From the NCBI RefSeq assembly GCF_022539665.2, contig NC_081332.1:5223803-5287802 (forward strand): a DNA stretch of 64,000 nucleotides, written 5' to 3'. Every line of letters starts with the position of its first letter. Position 1 is the stretch's first letter. The DNA comes from Daphnia carinata (taxonomy: Eukaryota; Arthropoda; Branchiopoda; Diplostraca; Daphniidae). This document shows, one piece after another, positions 1-12,100 of the stretch. A model generated the notes under the pieces. The model saw only the letters and a list, made by a program, of their open reading frames with translations. It was not told the origin of the DNA and did not search any database. A program made the translations under genes and the position numbers.

Positions 1-134
1 TTCGGGTGGAATACCCATGTAGCCCGAGAGGCAAGAGCAGACGGGTACGTTACCCACACCGCGACATTGGCTGTTGGGGCCGCATGGTGATGGCACGCAA
101 GGCTTTTCCGATGGTGTAGGATCGATGGGTCGGG
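1..134 (-). CDS. dpy: dumpy exon 73 (A-type), partial
   Basis: Acceptor AAAAAATAG at 135-136 on the minus strand. Encodes [40 protein letters not shown] before the window ends in the first EGF. The array therefore continues to the left. Confidence 0.93.
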
Positions 135-3100
135 CTATTTTTTTGTGTCCGGTTAATAACGAATTGCATTCAATAATTAGTAATCTCATAAAACTACAAG
201 AACTTGAAAAACTACTGAGAAAATACGAATTAGTGCTTACACTCGACAGGGATAGGTAGGCATGATGAGTAAGGGTCTCCGGAGAAACCCTGGAGGCAAG
301 AGCAGACGGGCACGTGATTGGCGACGCGGCATTGGCTGTTGTCGCCGCAAGCTCCGGCGCAAGGATCCACGCAACGATTGCGGGAGCAAGTGCGATCGCG
401 CGGGCAGTCGCTGCTCAGAACGCATTCGGGCCGGCAAGAGCTGTACGGATCGCCCATGTAATTGGCCGGACAGACGCAATTAATACCGCCGCTTGGTGAT
501 TCTTTACATTGGGCATTTGTGCCACAAGGGTGGGACTCGCAAGGTCGTTGTGGTTCGACCACATTCGGCACGCCTAATGGTATTTAAATCATAGATAATT
601 CTCCTTGGCACATTAGGAAAAAGGGGCTATGAGGATCTTACCAACAACAGGTACGGGTCGACAGTTATCGAAGGCATTGCCTGTGTAACCAGATGCGCAG
701 GTGCAAATCGGGGAATGATTGACGACTCGACAATCGGAATTGGAGCCGCAAGTACCCGGGCAAGGATCGACGCATTTTTGGTTGACGCAAGCCTGATTGG
801 ACGGACAATCGGAGCCGAGAATACATTCCGGCCGACAGTTGGGACTAGCGTCGATCATGTTGGGCATACAGCCGCACTGGGCCTGTCCCGCAACGACTTG
901 GCACTGGGAGTTTGGTCCGCAAGGTGTCGGAGTGCAGGGATTGAGGGGTAGAGGAGGTAGCGTAGCTACTTCTCCTAGCGGGTTCAGTGTGGATGCTACA
1001 AATGTTCAAACAACATGTTAGGTTACGTCACGTGCACTAATCACTACTCCATTTCGATAGTTAGTTAGTCTACGTAAATATTTTAAGAAATTTTGACGTA
1101 CTTGGAATTGGAGAACAACCGGTTAGAGGATCACCGGTCCATCCGGATGGACAGACACAGATGGGATTGTGATTGACTACTCGACAATCGGCATCCCGGC
1201 CGCAAGTTCCAGTGCAAGGATCTTGGCACTTGAAATTGATGCAAGCCTGTGCGGGTGCGCATTCCGAGCTGGAAACACATTCAGGCCGGCAATCAGGTGG
1301 CAAGCCCAGGTAGCCCGGTTGGCAAGAGCATACGGGAACATTACCAACCTCACGGCACTGGCTGTTCGGTCCGCACGGTGAAGGCACACAAGGTTTCTCT
1401 GCCACGTTCGGTGTTGGAATTGCTAGAGAAAAGGGTCAAGTAAGAGGGAATAGGTTAAAATAAACCATCAAAAGGCCAATAAATATAAATAATGTAAATA
1501 TGAATAAATATAAATATGAATAATCGGTTGGTGTGAAGGTATAATTACAAAATGGGTCTTACGTTTAGCAGGTATGGGACGGCAGGATTCGTAGGGATCG
1601 CCGGTAAATGCCTCTTTGCAACCGCAAACTGGAATGTGATTGGCAACTCTACAGTCGGCATTGATTCCACATGTTCCAGGGCAAGGATCGATGCAACGGT
1701 TGCGCGAACAACTTTTATCACGTGGACAATCTGTGTTGAGAACGCATTCTGGTCGACACGAACTGTAAGGATCACCGATGTAACCAGCCGGACAGACGCA
1801 ATTGATGGCTCCATTTTGCGTTTTGCATTGAGCGTTTGTGCCGCAAGGGTTGGGATCACATGGAGTAGGCGGTTGTACGACGTTAGGTTCAACTGGATGA
1901 GATAAAACCATTGTTATAGAAACATCTTCAACAAAGACTAAACACGTTGATGGCGAAATAAAATTCGCGTGATCAAAAAAAAACGTGAATAAAAAAGACC
2001 AGAGAAAATAAAACCAAACAAATTGTAACGCCTGAACGAATTCACCTCAAGAATTTTTCAAATAAATAAAAAGAAATAAATAGAGCGATTTTAACAGTTC
2101 AGTTCCCGGAGGCAGTCAAAAACACATTCACAGAGAACGATGTGTCGCGAAAAAGAAAAAACCAACGAGAAAACCTTATTGCATTTGTTTAAATGCATTG
2201 CGCGATCGGAGAATGCGGTGCTTAGCACCTAAATTTTGAACTTCGATGAAAAATTTGGTTTTCTTCTTACCAGTAATGGCAATAGGACGACAATTTTTGA
2301 AGCTGTCGCCGGTGTAACCCGCAGCGCAAGTGCACATGGGCGAATGGTTGACAACACGACAATCCGCATTTGCCGCGCAAGTGCCGGGACAAGGATCAAT
2401 GCATTTTTGATTGACGCAAGCATTGTTCGAGGGGCAATCAGATGAAATGAGGCATTCCGGTCGGCAATTCGGTACCGAACCAATCATGCCAGGGACACAT
2501 CCGCACTGAGCTTGACCAGATACGACTTGACATTGCGAATTGGGTCCGCAAGGTGTGGGTGTGCAAGGATTGGGTGGTAGAGGTGGCAATGTTGCTACTT
2601 CGCCTACAGTATTTGGTGCTGGTGCTACAAATGTTAAAAAGTTAATTACAAACATGCAACACAGTGAGGTTTGTTAAAAAGTTAAGTGAAATCGTGCTTA
2701 CTGGGTATAATGTGACAACCGGTTAGAGGATCACCAGTCCAACCAGACGGACAGACGCAAATCGGGTTGTGGTTAACTACTTGACATTGTGCATCTCGAC
2801 CGCACGTTCCAGGACAAGGATCTTGGCATTTGAGGTTAACACATGCTTTGGATGGTGCGCACTCTGAGCTCGAGACACATTCCGGTCTACATTCTGGTGG
2901 TATTCCCAAATAGCCCGGTTGACAAGCGCAAACTGGCGCATTGCCAACGGGTCTGCAAGTGCTATGAGGACCACATGGAGGGGGATCGCATGGTTTTTCA
3001 ACAACCGGAGCTGTTGGGGGTACTAAATATCAGATCGTAAAATAAATCAAAAATGTTTCGCCGATTAACCCTTGGATTCTCAATTGATTTTCTTACTCTT

Positions 3101-6100
3101 CACAGGGATGGGCCTGCATGATCCATATGGATCTCCAGTATAAGATTCTTTGCAACTGCAGACGGGTATATGGTTGGCTACCCTGCAATTAGCATTTTCG
3201 CCACACGTTCCAACACAAGGGTCTACACAGCGGTTACGAGAGCAGCTCTGATCGCGGGGACAGTCCGTGTTAAGAACACATTCTGGGCGACAAGAGCTGA
3301 ATGGATCGCCAACGTAATTTGTTGGACAGACGCAATTGATTGCTCCATTTTGCGTTTTACATTCGGCATTGGTACCACAAGGATTCGGGTCGCATGGTGA
3401 TGGTGGTTGGACGACATTTGGTTCAACTGTTACGTACAGCAATAAAATAAATAAGTAAAACCATTTTTAGTTTGATACGGTTGGTGCTGAAATACTAGAG
3501 GGGAAGGCGAAAGCTTAAACCTAAAGAACCTCAATTTTTTTTTCAATATGGTCTTTTTCAAATATGCCTCGGTCAGCGAAAGCTATAAATAATGCTGTCT
3601 TACCAACAGTTGGAATGGGCCGGCAATTGCTAAAACCGTCTCCCAAAAACCCAGACGTGCAACTACAAACAGGTCTATGATTGACGACGGTACATTCGCC
3701 GTTCTGGGCGCAAGTTCCGACGCAAGGGTCGATACATTTCTGGTTGACACAAGCTCGATTTGATGGACACTCTGAATTGAGTACGCATTCGGGGCGGCAA
3801 TTGGGAGCAGAGCCGATCATTCCGGTAACGCATCCACACTGCGCTTGTCCACCAACAACTTGGCATTGCGAGTTGGGTCCGCAAGGTGTCGGATTGCAAG
3901 GATTGGGTGGAATAGGTGGCAAGGTGCCAGGTTCACCAACTACATTAGGTGCAGGTACTACAAAGATTTTTACGTTAATTAGTTAACATGCAATTCTACA
4001 TAAGGAATGGATGGGAACAGTTAGTGAAATCATGCTTACTCGGAATAATGCGACACCCAGTCATTGGGTCACCTGTCCATCCGGAAGGACAGACGCAGAT
4101 TGGGTTGTGATTTACAACTTTGCATTGCGCGTCTCGGCCACACGTATCTTTGCAAGGATCTTGGCACTTGAGGTTAAGGCATGCTTGAGTAGGAGCGCAC
4201 TCCGAGCTAGAGACACATTCTGGCCTACAATCTGGCGGCAATCCCAAGTAGTTGGGTTGGCACGAACAAACCGGGGCATTACCGACTGGCCTACACGCAC
4301 TATTTGGCCCACACGGAGATGGATTGCACGGTTCCTCGGTAAGAGAGGGTGCGGTTGGTGGAACTTTTTAAAAATAAAATACAAGTAGAAATTTTAAAGA
4401 TTGCTATCTCCAAAGGACCATGTTCAATTACGTTTCTTACTTTTGACGGGAATAGGACGGCAAGATACGTAAGGATCACCCTGGTAGGATTCTTTGCAAC
4501 TGCATACAGGAATGTGATTTGAGACCCTGCAGTCCGCATTAGGACCACACGTTCCTTTACAAGGGTCTACGCAAAGATTCTGAAGGCAATTCTTATTGCG
4601 CGGACAGTCCGTGTTGAGAACACATTCTGGCCGGCAAGAGCTGTACGGGTCTCCGACATAATTAGCCGGGCAGACACAGTTGATGGCTCCGTTTTGTTCC
4701 TTGCATTGTGCGTTGGTTCCGCAAGGATTGGGATCGCAAGGTCTTGGTGGTTGAACAACATTTGGTTCGACTGTTTCGCAAATTCAAGCAAACAATGATA
4801 TCAATTAAGAGCTCAGGTGTAAAACAAATGTGATTATGAAAGATACTAAATATAATCTTAAATATAAGTAACCCTATCAAAATGGATTTCGAAAAAAATT
4901 GCTGATAATTAATTTCTGAAAATTCAGATTTAAGAATTTCAACAGAAGGTGCATGTAGTTAAAGTTTTCAACATCACATTTTCATCGAATAAAAAACGCC
5001 GCTCAAGAGCTTTTTAATTAATTCAACTAGTTCTTACCAAGCGCTGGGATCGGGTGGCAACCAGTAAACCCAATGCCAGTGTAACCCGACGCACAGGTGC
5101 AAACTGGCGAATGATTCACAACTCGACAGTCAGCATTACTGGCGCAAGTTGCTGCGCACGGATCCACACATTTCTGATTAACGCAAGCACTTTGCGACGG
5201 ACAGTCAGAGCTGACTATGCACTCTGGCCGGCAATTCGGTACCGAGCCAATCATGTTGGGCAGGCAGCCACATTGAGCTTGGCCTGCCACAGCTTGGCAC
5301 TGCGAATTTGGTCCGCAGGGGTGGGACGTGCAAGGATTCAGCGGAACAGGTGGTAAAGTTGCTGGTTCAGAACCAGGACTTGGGATAGGTGCTAAAGTTA
5401 TTACAAGTTTTGAATAAATTAGATAAAATATGGATGGATAAAGATTTTATGGGGACGGAATGTTTCTTACTGGGTATGATGCGACATCCAGTCAATGGAT
5501 CGCCGGTCCATCCGGAAGGACAGACGCAGACGGGGTTGTGGCTGACCACTTTGCACTGGGCATCTCGACCGCAAGTTCCCGGACAAGGATCTTGGCATTT
5601 GAAGTTGACGCAAGATTGCGACGGAGCGCATTCCGAGCTGGAAACGCATTCCGGCCTACATTCGGGTGGTACGCCCAAATAGCCCGATTGACAAGCGCAG
5701 ACAGGGGCATTGCCAACCGGTCTACAAGTGCTATGAGGGCCACACGGAGGAGGATCGCAAGGTCTTTCGACAACGTTCGGTAACGTTGGCGGAACTGATG
5801 ACATCATAAATAAGGGAGTTACTTGATTGCAATTTCAACGCAAAATTCGGGATGTTCTTACTTTTCACGGGAATAGGACGACATGAATCGTATGGATCTC
5901 CAGTGTGAGATTCTTTGCAACTGCAGACGGGAATGTGATTGGCGACTCTACAGTCGGCGTTGAGACCGCATGTTCCTCGACAAGGATCCACGCATTGGTT
6001 TTTGACGCAGCTCTTATCACGGGGACAATCGGTGCTTAACAAACATTCGGGCCGACAAGAGCTGAACGGATCGCCGACATAATTAGCCGGACAGACGCAA

Positions 6101-9100
6101 TTGATGGCTCCGTTTTGCTCTCGGCAATTGGCATTGGTACCGCAAGGATTGGGATCGCAAGGTCTTGGTGGTTGAACAACGTTCGGTTCAACTGGATTTC
6201 AAATGGTCCATGATTAAAACATGTAGCAAAAAGTAAAAAGCCTTTAAAAAAAGCGCTGGTCAACAAAAATGGAAGCCTTTCGATTCGAAAATAAAATAGC
6301 TTCAAAAAAAAAAGCTTCAAAAAAACAAAGCGCAGTTCAAATTGTACCGGACACATCGCCATAATAAACAGCATCGTCCCATTTCAAAACAAAAAAAAAA
6401 AAAAGAAATTGAAAAAAGAAATTTCAATTCCCAAATATAAAACCGATAAGCTTTTCTTCTTCCAAAATGGAAAAAGAACGCAAAAAAAACAACAGAAAAA
6501 AGCAAAAATTTTCAGCAGGGAAAACTCGGACATCCTCAAATCCGACAACCAACAAAATAATGCCACGGCATCACCATTAAAAAAAAAAAAACAGTTCACC
6601 ACCTCCGAAGAAAATTTAAGAAAGCTTTCCGCCCAATAAAAAAATGCAAAAAATGGCTGCTGTATGCAAATTGGTCTTACCGACTGTAGGAATTGGGCGG
6701 CAGTTGCTGAAAGCGTTGCCTGTGTAACCTGATTCGCAAGTGCACACAGGTGAATGGTTGACCACTCGGCATTCTGAATTCGAGCCACACGTTCCCGGAC
6801 AAGGATCAATGCATTTCTGATTGACACAAGCCACATTGGCTGGGCAATCTGAGTTAACGATACACTCGGGCCGGCAATTGGGTGCCGAGCCGATCATGTT
6901 GGCCAAACATCCGCATTCAGCTTGACCAGATATTGCCTGACATTGCGAGTTGGGTCCACAAGGATTTGGTGTACACGGACTAGGGGGTAAAGGTTTCAAC
7001 GTGGCCTCTTCAACGACCGGACTAGTCACGACAGCTATGAGTAATCAAAATAAATAACAAATGTACAAGTTGCAAAACGTCTTCGCAAAATTGAAATGAG
7101 ATTCTTACTCGGAATGATACGACATCCAGTCAACGGATCGCCAGTCCATCCAACAGGGCAGACACAGACCGGACTATGATTAACAACAAAGCATTCGGAT
7201 CCTCTACCGCACGTTCCTAAACAAGGGTCCCTACACTTCAAATTCACGCACGCCTGAGATGCAGGGCACTCCGCACTGGAAGCACATTCGGGTCTACAGT
7301 TGGGTGGTAAGCCCATGTAGCTGGGCTGGCAGGAGCACACGGGAGCGTTGCCAACTGGTTTGCAAATGCTATTTGGACCACACGGGTGAGGATCGCAAGG
7401 TTTTTCGACAACCGACGGAGACACTGGAGGTACTAGGAAATGTTACGACAAGGTTATCACAAAGAAATGTGGTTAAACCTAAGCTATAATTGAATTTTAC
7501 TTTTGACAGGAATAGGACGGCAGGAATCGTAAGGATCCCCGCTATAGGATTCTTTGCAACTGCAAATAGGAATGTGATTGGAAACGCTACAGTCCGTGTT
7601 CAGGCCGCACGTTCCGCGGCAAGGATCAACACATCGGTTTCGAGCGCAGCTTTGATCGCGTGGGCAATCCGTGTTGAGTACGCATTCTGGACGACAAGAA
7701 CTGTAGGGATCTCCGACATAGTTGGTCGGACAGACGCAATTGATTGCTCCGTTCTGTGTTTTGCATTGAGCGTTGGTGCCGCACGGATTGGGATCGCACG
7801 GCTTTGGCGGTTCGACTACGTTCGGTGTGACTAAAACAATAATCGCTTTTCAGTATTTAGAATTACACAAATGAAAGCATTTGCAAATGACCGCAATATA
7901 TAGCCCTGCCGTGCACGTTTCGTCAAAGTGTAAACATAGCGATTGTCTCAAGTGCAGTAGCAAAAGAAGTTCGCTTTTTTGTTTTGTTCCAAAACAAGGT
8001 TTTCCATTAAAAAAAAATATTCAATGCCATAAACCCAATATTTTTGGATTGCATGAAAAAAAAAACAAGTCGTCAAAAGCAGGCATGCCAGACCAAAAAA
8101 AAAAAAAGCTCAAAGAGGAGCTAAAATATGGATTCATCTTCCCTGATAATCAAAGCCATAAAAATGCTGAATCCATAAATAGCTTCATGAAAACGAAGTT
8201 CATGAAAAAGCAAGCAACACGTGCGAAAAACAGCAAAAAAAAAAGATGTCCCGACGATAATGAAATTGTCTGGATTGCATCAGTCAAATGGAGGTGCAAA
8301 AAAAAAATGCAACACCAGTCTCATTCCATTTGAAAAATAAAAATAACAAAAAAAATATGCCAAATGTATGGCATGAAGGTAGATACGAACGTCCGCTCAC
8401 ATCCGACGTGATAATCGACGAAAGAAGCAAGAAGCAATTTCAAACGAAGCCAATAAATAATGCCAGAGTGTCTTACCGTCTACTGGAGTAGGTCGACAAT
8501 GACTGAAACCATCGCCAGTGAATCCCTTTATGCAATCGCATACAGGCGAGTTATTCACGACCCTACATTGAGCGTTGGGTGCACATGTGCCAGGGCATGG
8601 ATCGACACATTTCTGGTTCACGCAGGCCTCGTTAGAGGGGCAATCCGAGCTCACGACACACTCTGGTCGGCAGTTTGGTACCGAACCAATCATGCCGGGC
8701 ACGCAGCCGCACTGGGCCTGTCCCGAAACCACTTGACATTGCGAGTTGGGTCCACAAGGTGATGGGTTGCACGGGTTGGGTGGTAAGGGTCGTAACGTGC
8801 CTTCTTCCACTACAGGATCGCGTATAGGGGCTACAGATGTTAATTGATTGAGTTAGTTATGTCTAATAATACAGTACAATTAGCTGAAATGTTATGCTTA
8901 CTCGGAATGACTTGACAACCGGTTAGGGGATCACCAGTCCATCCGGACGGACAGACACAAATCGGGTTGTGGTTAACGACTTGGCATTTAGCATCTCGAC
9001 CGCAAGTTCCGGGACAAGGATCTTGGCATTTGAAATTGGAACACGCCTGGGATGGAGCACACTCTGAACTTGAGACACACTCTGGTCGACATTCTGGTGG

Positions 9101-12100
9101 GATGCCCAGATAGCCCGGCTGGCAAGAGCAAACCGGAGCATTACCGACTTCACGACATTGACTATTAGGACCGCAAGGAGTCGGTACGCATGGTCTCTCG
9201 TTAACAACTGGAGATGTTGGCGGAACTAAGTATTAAATATGTTTAAAAATCAATTATTGCTTTGCCCTGAATCGACCAACGGAAAGCTGCTGTTTCTTCA
9301 GCTTTTGAAAAATTAAAACACATCTTACTTATCACAGGAATAGGACGGCAAGATCCGTAAGGATCTCCAGTGTGGGATTCTTTGCAACTGCAAACGGGAA
9401 TGTGGTTGGCGACTCTACAGTCGGCATTGATGCCGCAAGCTCCCGCGCAAGGATCGATACAGCGGTTGCGCGAACAACTTTGATCACGTGGGCAATCTGT
9501 GTTGAGAACGCATTCTGGCCGACATGAGCTGTAAGGATCACCGATGTAACCCGCCGGACAGACGCAATTAATGGCTCCGTTTTGCGTTTTACATTGAGCA
9601 TTGGTACCGCACGGATTGGGATCGCATGGTGTAGGTGGTTGTGCGACGTTAGGTTCAACTGAATTGGATAGAAACATCGTTTTAGAAGAATTTCCAATTC
9701 AGAAAAAGTGGTCAAAGAACACATTAACAAAAAAATAGTTGCGAATTTGAATTTCTGGAGAGCGTAAAAAAATGGATCTTCGCTTATAGAAAGTTTTCCA
9801 GAGATATTAATAATTAAAGTACGCATTTTTTCGTGTAGTCGGCCCGTAGGAAATATATCCCTTAAACCGGTAGGATCGATCGAGAATTTCGGAGGAGATG
9901 AATGAGATTTTCTTACCAACAACTGGAATAGGACGACAATTTTTGAAGCTGTCGCCGGTGTAACCCGCAGCGCAAGTGCACATGGGCGAATGGTTGACAA
10001 CACGACAATCCGCATTTGCCGCGCAAGTGCCGGGACAAGGATCAATGCATTTTTGATTGACGCAAGCATTGTTCGAGGGGCAATCAGATGAAATGAGGCA
10101 TTCCGGTCGGCAATTCGGTACCGAACCAATCATGCCAGGGACACATCCGCACTGAGCTTGACCAGCTACGACTTGACATTGCGAATTGGGTCCGCAAGGT
10201 GTGGGTGTGCAAGGATTGGGTGGTAGAGGTGGCAATGTTGCTACTTCGCCTACAGTATTTGGTGCTGGTGCTACAAATGTTAAAAAGTTAATTACAAACA
10301 TGCAACACAGTGAGGTTTGTTAAAAAGTTAAGTGAAATCGTGCTTACTGGGTATAATGTGACAACCGGTTAGAGGATCACCAGTCCAACCAGACGGACAG
10401 ACGCAAATCGGGTTGTGGTTAACTACGCGACATTGTGCATCTCGACCGCACGTTCCAGGACAAGGATCTTGGCATTTGAAGTTAACACATGCTTTGGATG
10501 GTGCGCACTCTGAGCTCGAGACACATTCCGGTCTACATTCTGGTGGTATTCCCAAATAGCCCGGTTGACAAGCGCAAACTGGCGCATTGCCAACGGGTCT
10601 GCAAGTGCTATGAGGACCACATGGAGGGGGATCGCATGGTTTTTCAACAACCGGAGCTGTTGGGGGTACTAAATATCAGATCGTAAAATAAATCAAAAAT
10701 GTTTCGCCGATTAACCCTTGGATTCTCAATTGATTTTCTTACTCTTCACAGGGATGGGCCTGCATGATCCATATGGATCTCCAGTATAAGATTCTTTGCA
10801 ACTGCAGACGGGTATGTGATTGGCCACCCTGCAATTAGCATTTTCTCCACACGTTCCAGCACAAGGATCTACACAGCGATTACGAGAGCAACTCTTATCG
10901 CGAGGACAGTCCGTGTTCAGAACACATTCTGGGCGACAAGAGCTGAATGGATCGCCGACGTAATTTGTTGGACAGACGCAATTGATTGCGCCATTTTGCG
11001 TTTTACATTGAGCATTGGTACCACAAGGATTCGGGTCGCATGGTGATGGTGGTTGGACGACATTTGGTTCAACTGTTACGTACAGCAATAAAATAAATAA
11101 GTAAAACCATTTTTAGTTTGATACGGTTGGTGCTGAAATACTAGAGGGGAAGGCGAAAGCTTAAACCTAAAGAACCTCAATTTTTTTTTCAATATGGTCT
11201 TTTTCAAATATGCCTCGGTCAGCGAAAGCTATAAATAATGCTGTCTTACCAACAGTTGGAATGGGCCGGCAATTGCTAAAACCGTCTCCAAAAAACCCAG
11301 ACGTGCAACTACAAACAGGTCTATGATTGACGACGGTACATTCGCCGTTCTGGGCGCAAGTTCCGACGCAAGGGTCGATACATTTCTGGTTGACACAAGC
11401 TCGATTTGATGGACACTCTGAATTGAGTACGCATTCGGGGCGGCAATTGGGAGCAGAGCCGATCATTCCGGTAACGCATCCACACTGCGCTTGTCCACCA
11501 ACAACTTGGCATTGCGAGTTGGGTCCGCAAGGTGTCGGATTGCAAGGATTGGGTGGAATAGGTGGCAAGGTGCCAGGTTCACCAACTACATTAGGTGCAG
11601 GTACTACAAAGATTTTTACGTTACAACAATTAGTTAACGTGCAATTCTACATAAAGAATGGATGTGAACAGTTAGTGAAATCATGCTTACTGGGGATAAT
11701 TCGACACCCGGTCATCGGGTCGCCTGTCCATCCGGACGGACAGACGCAGATCGGGTTGTGATTGACAACTTTGCACTGGGCATCTCGACCGCACGTTTCC
11801 TTGCAAGGATCTTGGCACTTGAGGTTAAGGCATGCTTGGGTGGGAGCGCACTCCGAGCTGGAGACGCATTCTGGCCTACAATCTGGCGGCAATCCCAAGT
11901 AATTGGGTTGACAGGAACAAACCGGAGCATTGCCAACGGGCCTACACACACTATTTGGCCCACACGGAGATGGATTGCATGGTTCCTCGGTAAGCGAGGG
12001 TGCGGTTGGTGGAACTTTTTTTTAATGAAATAAAAATAGAAGTTTTAAAGATTGCGATCTTCAAAGGACCATGTTCAATTGCGTTTCTTACTTTTGACGG

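Larger units (their letters stand above)
2275..4775 (-). repeat. duplicated six-exon block, copy 1 (exons 63-68)
   Basis: Matches 9921-12427 with a constant offset of 7,646 bp from about 2281 to 3976 and 7,651 bp above that (a single 5-nt indel). Introns align without gaps in the lower part. The block is two full B-A-C cycles. Confidence 0.9.

Noticed and set aside
7881-8333. 150-codon plus-strand open frame in intron 56
   Set aside because: Composition is dominated by Lys, Ser and Asn from A tracts, there is no domain or codon bias, and it lies within a well-supported intron.
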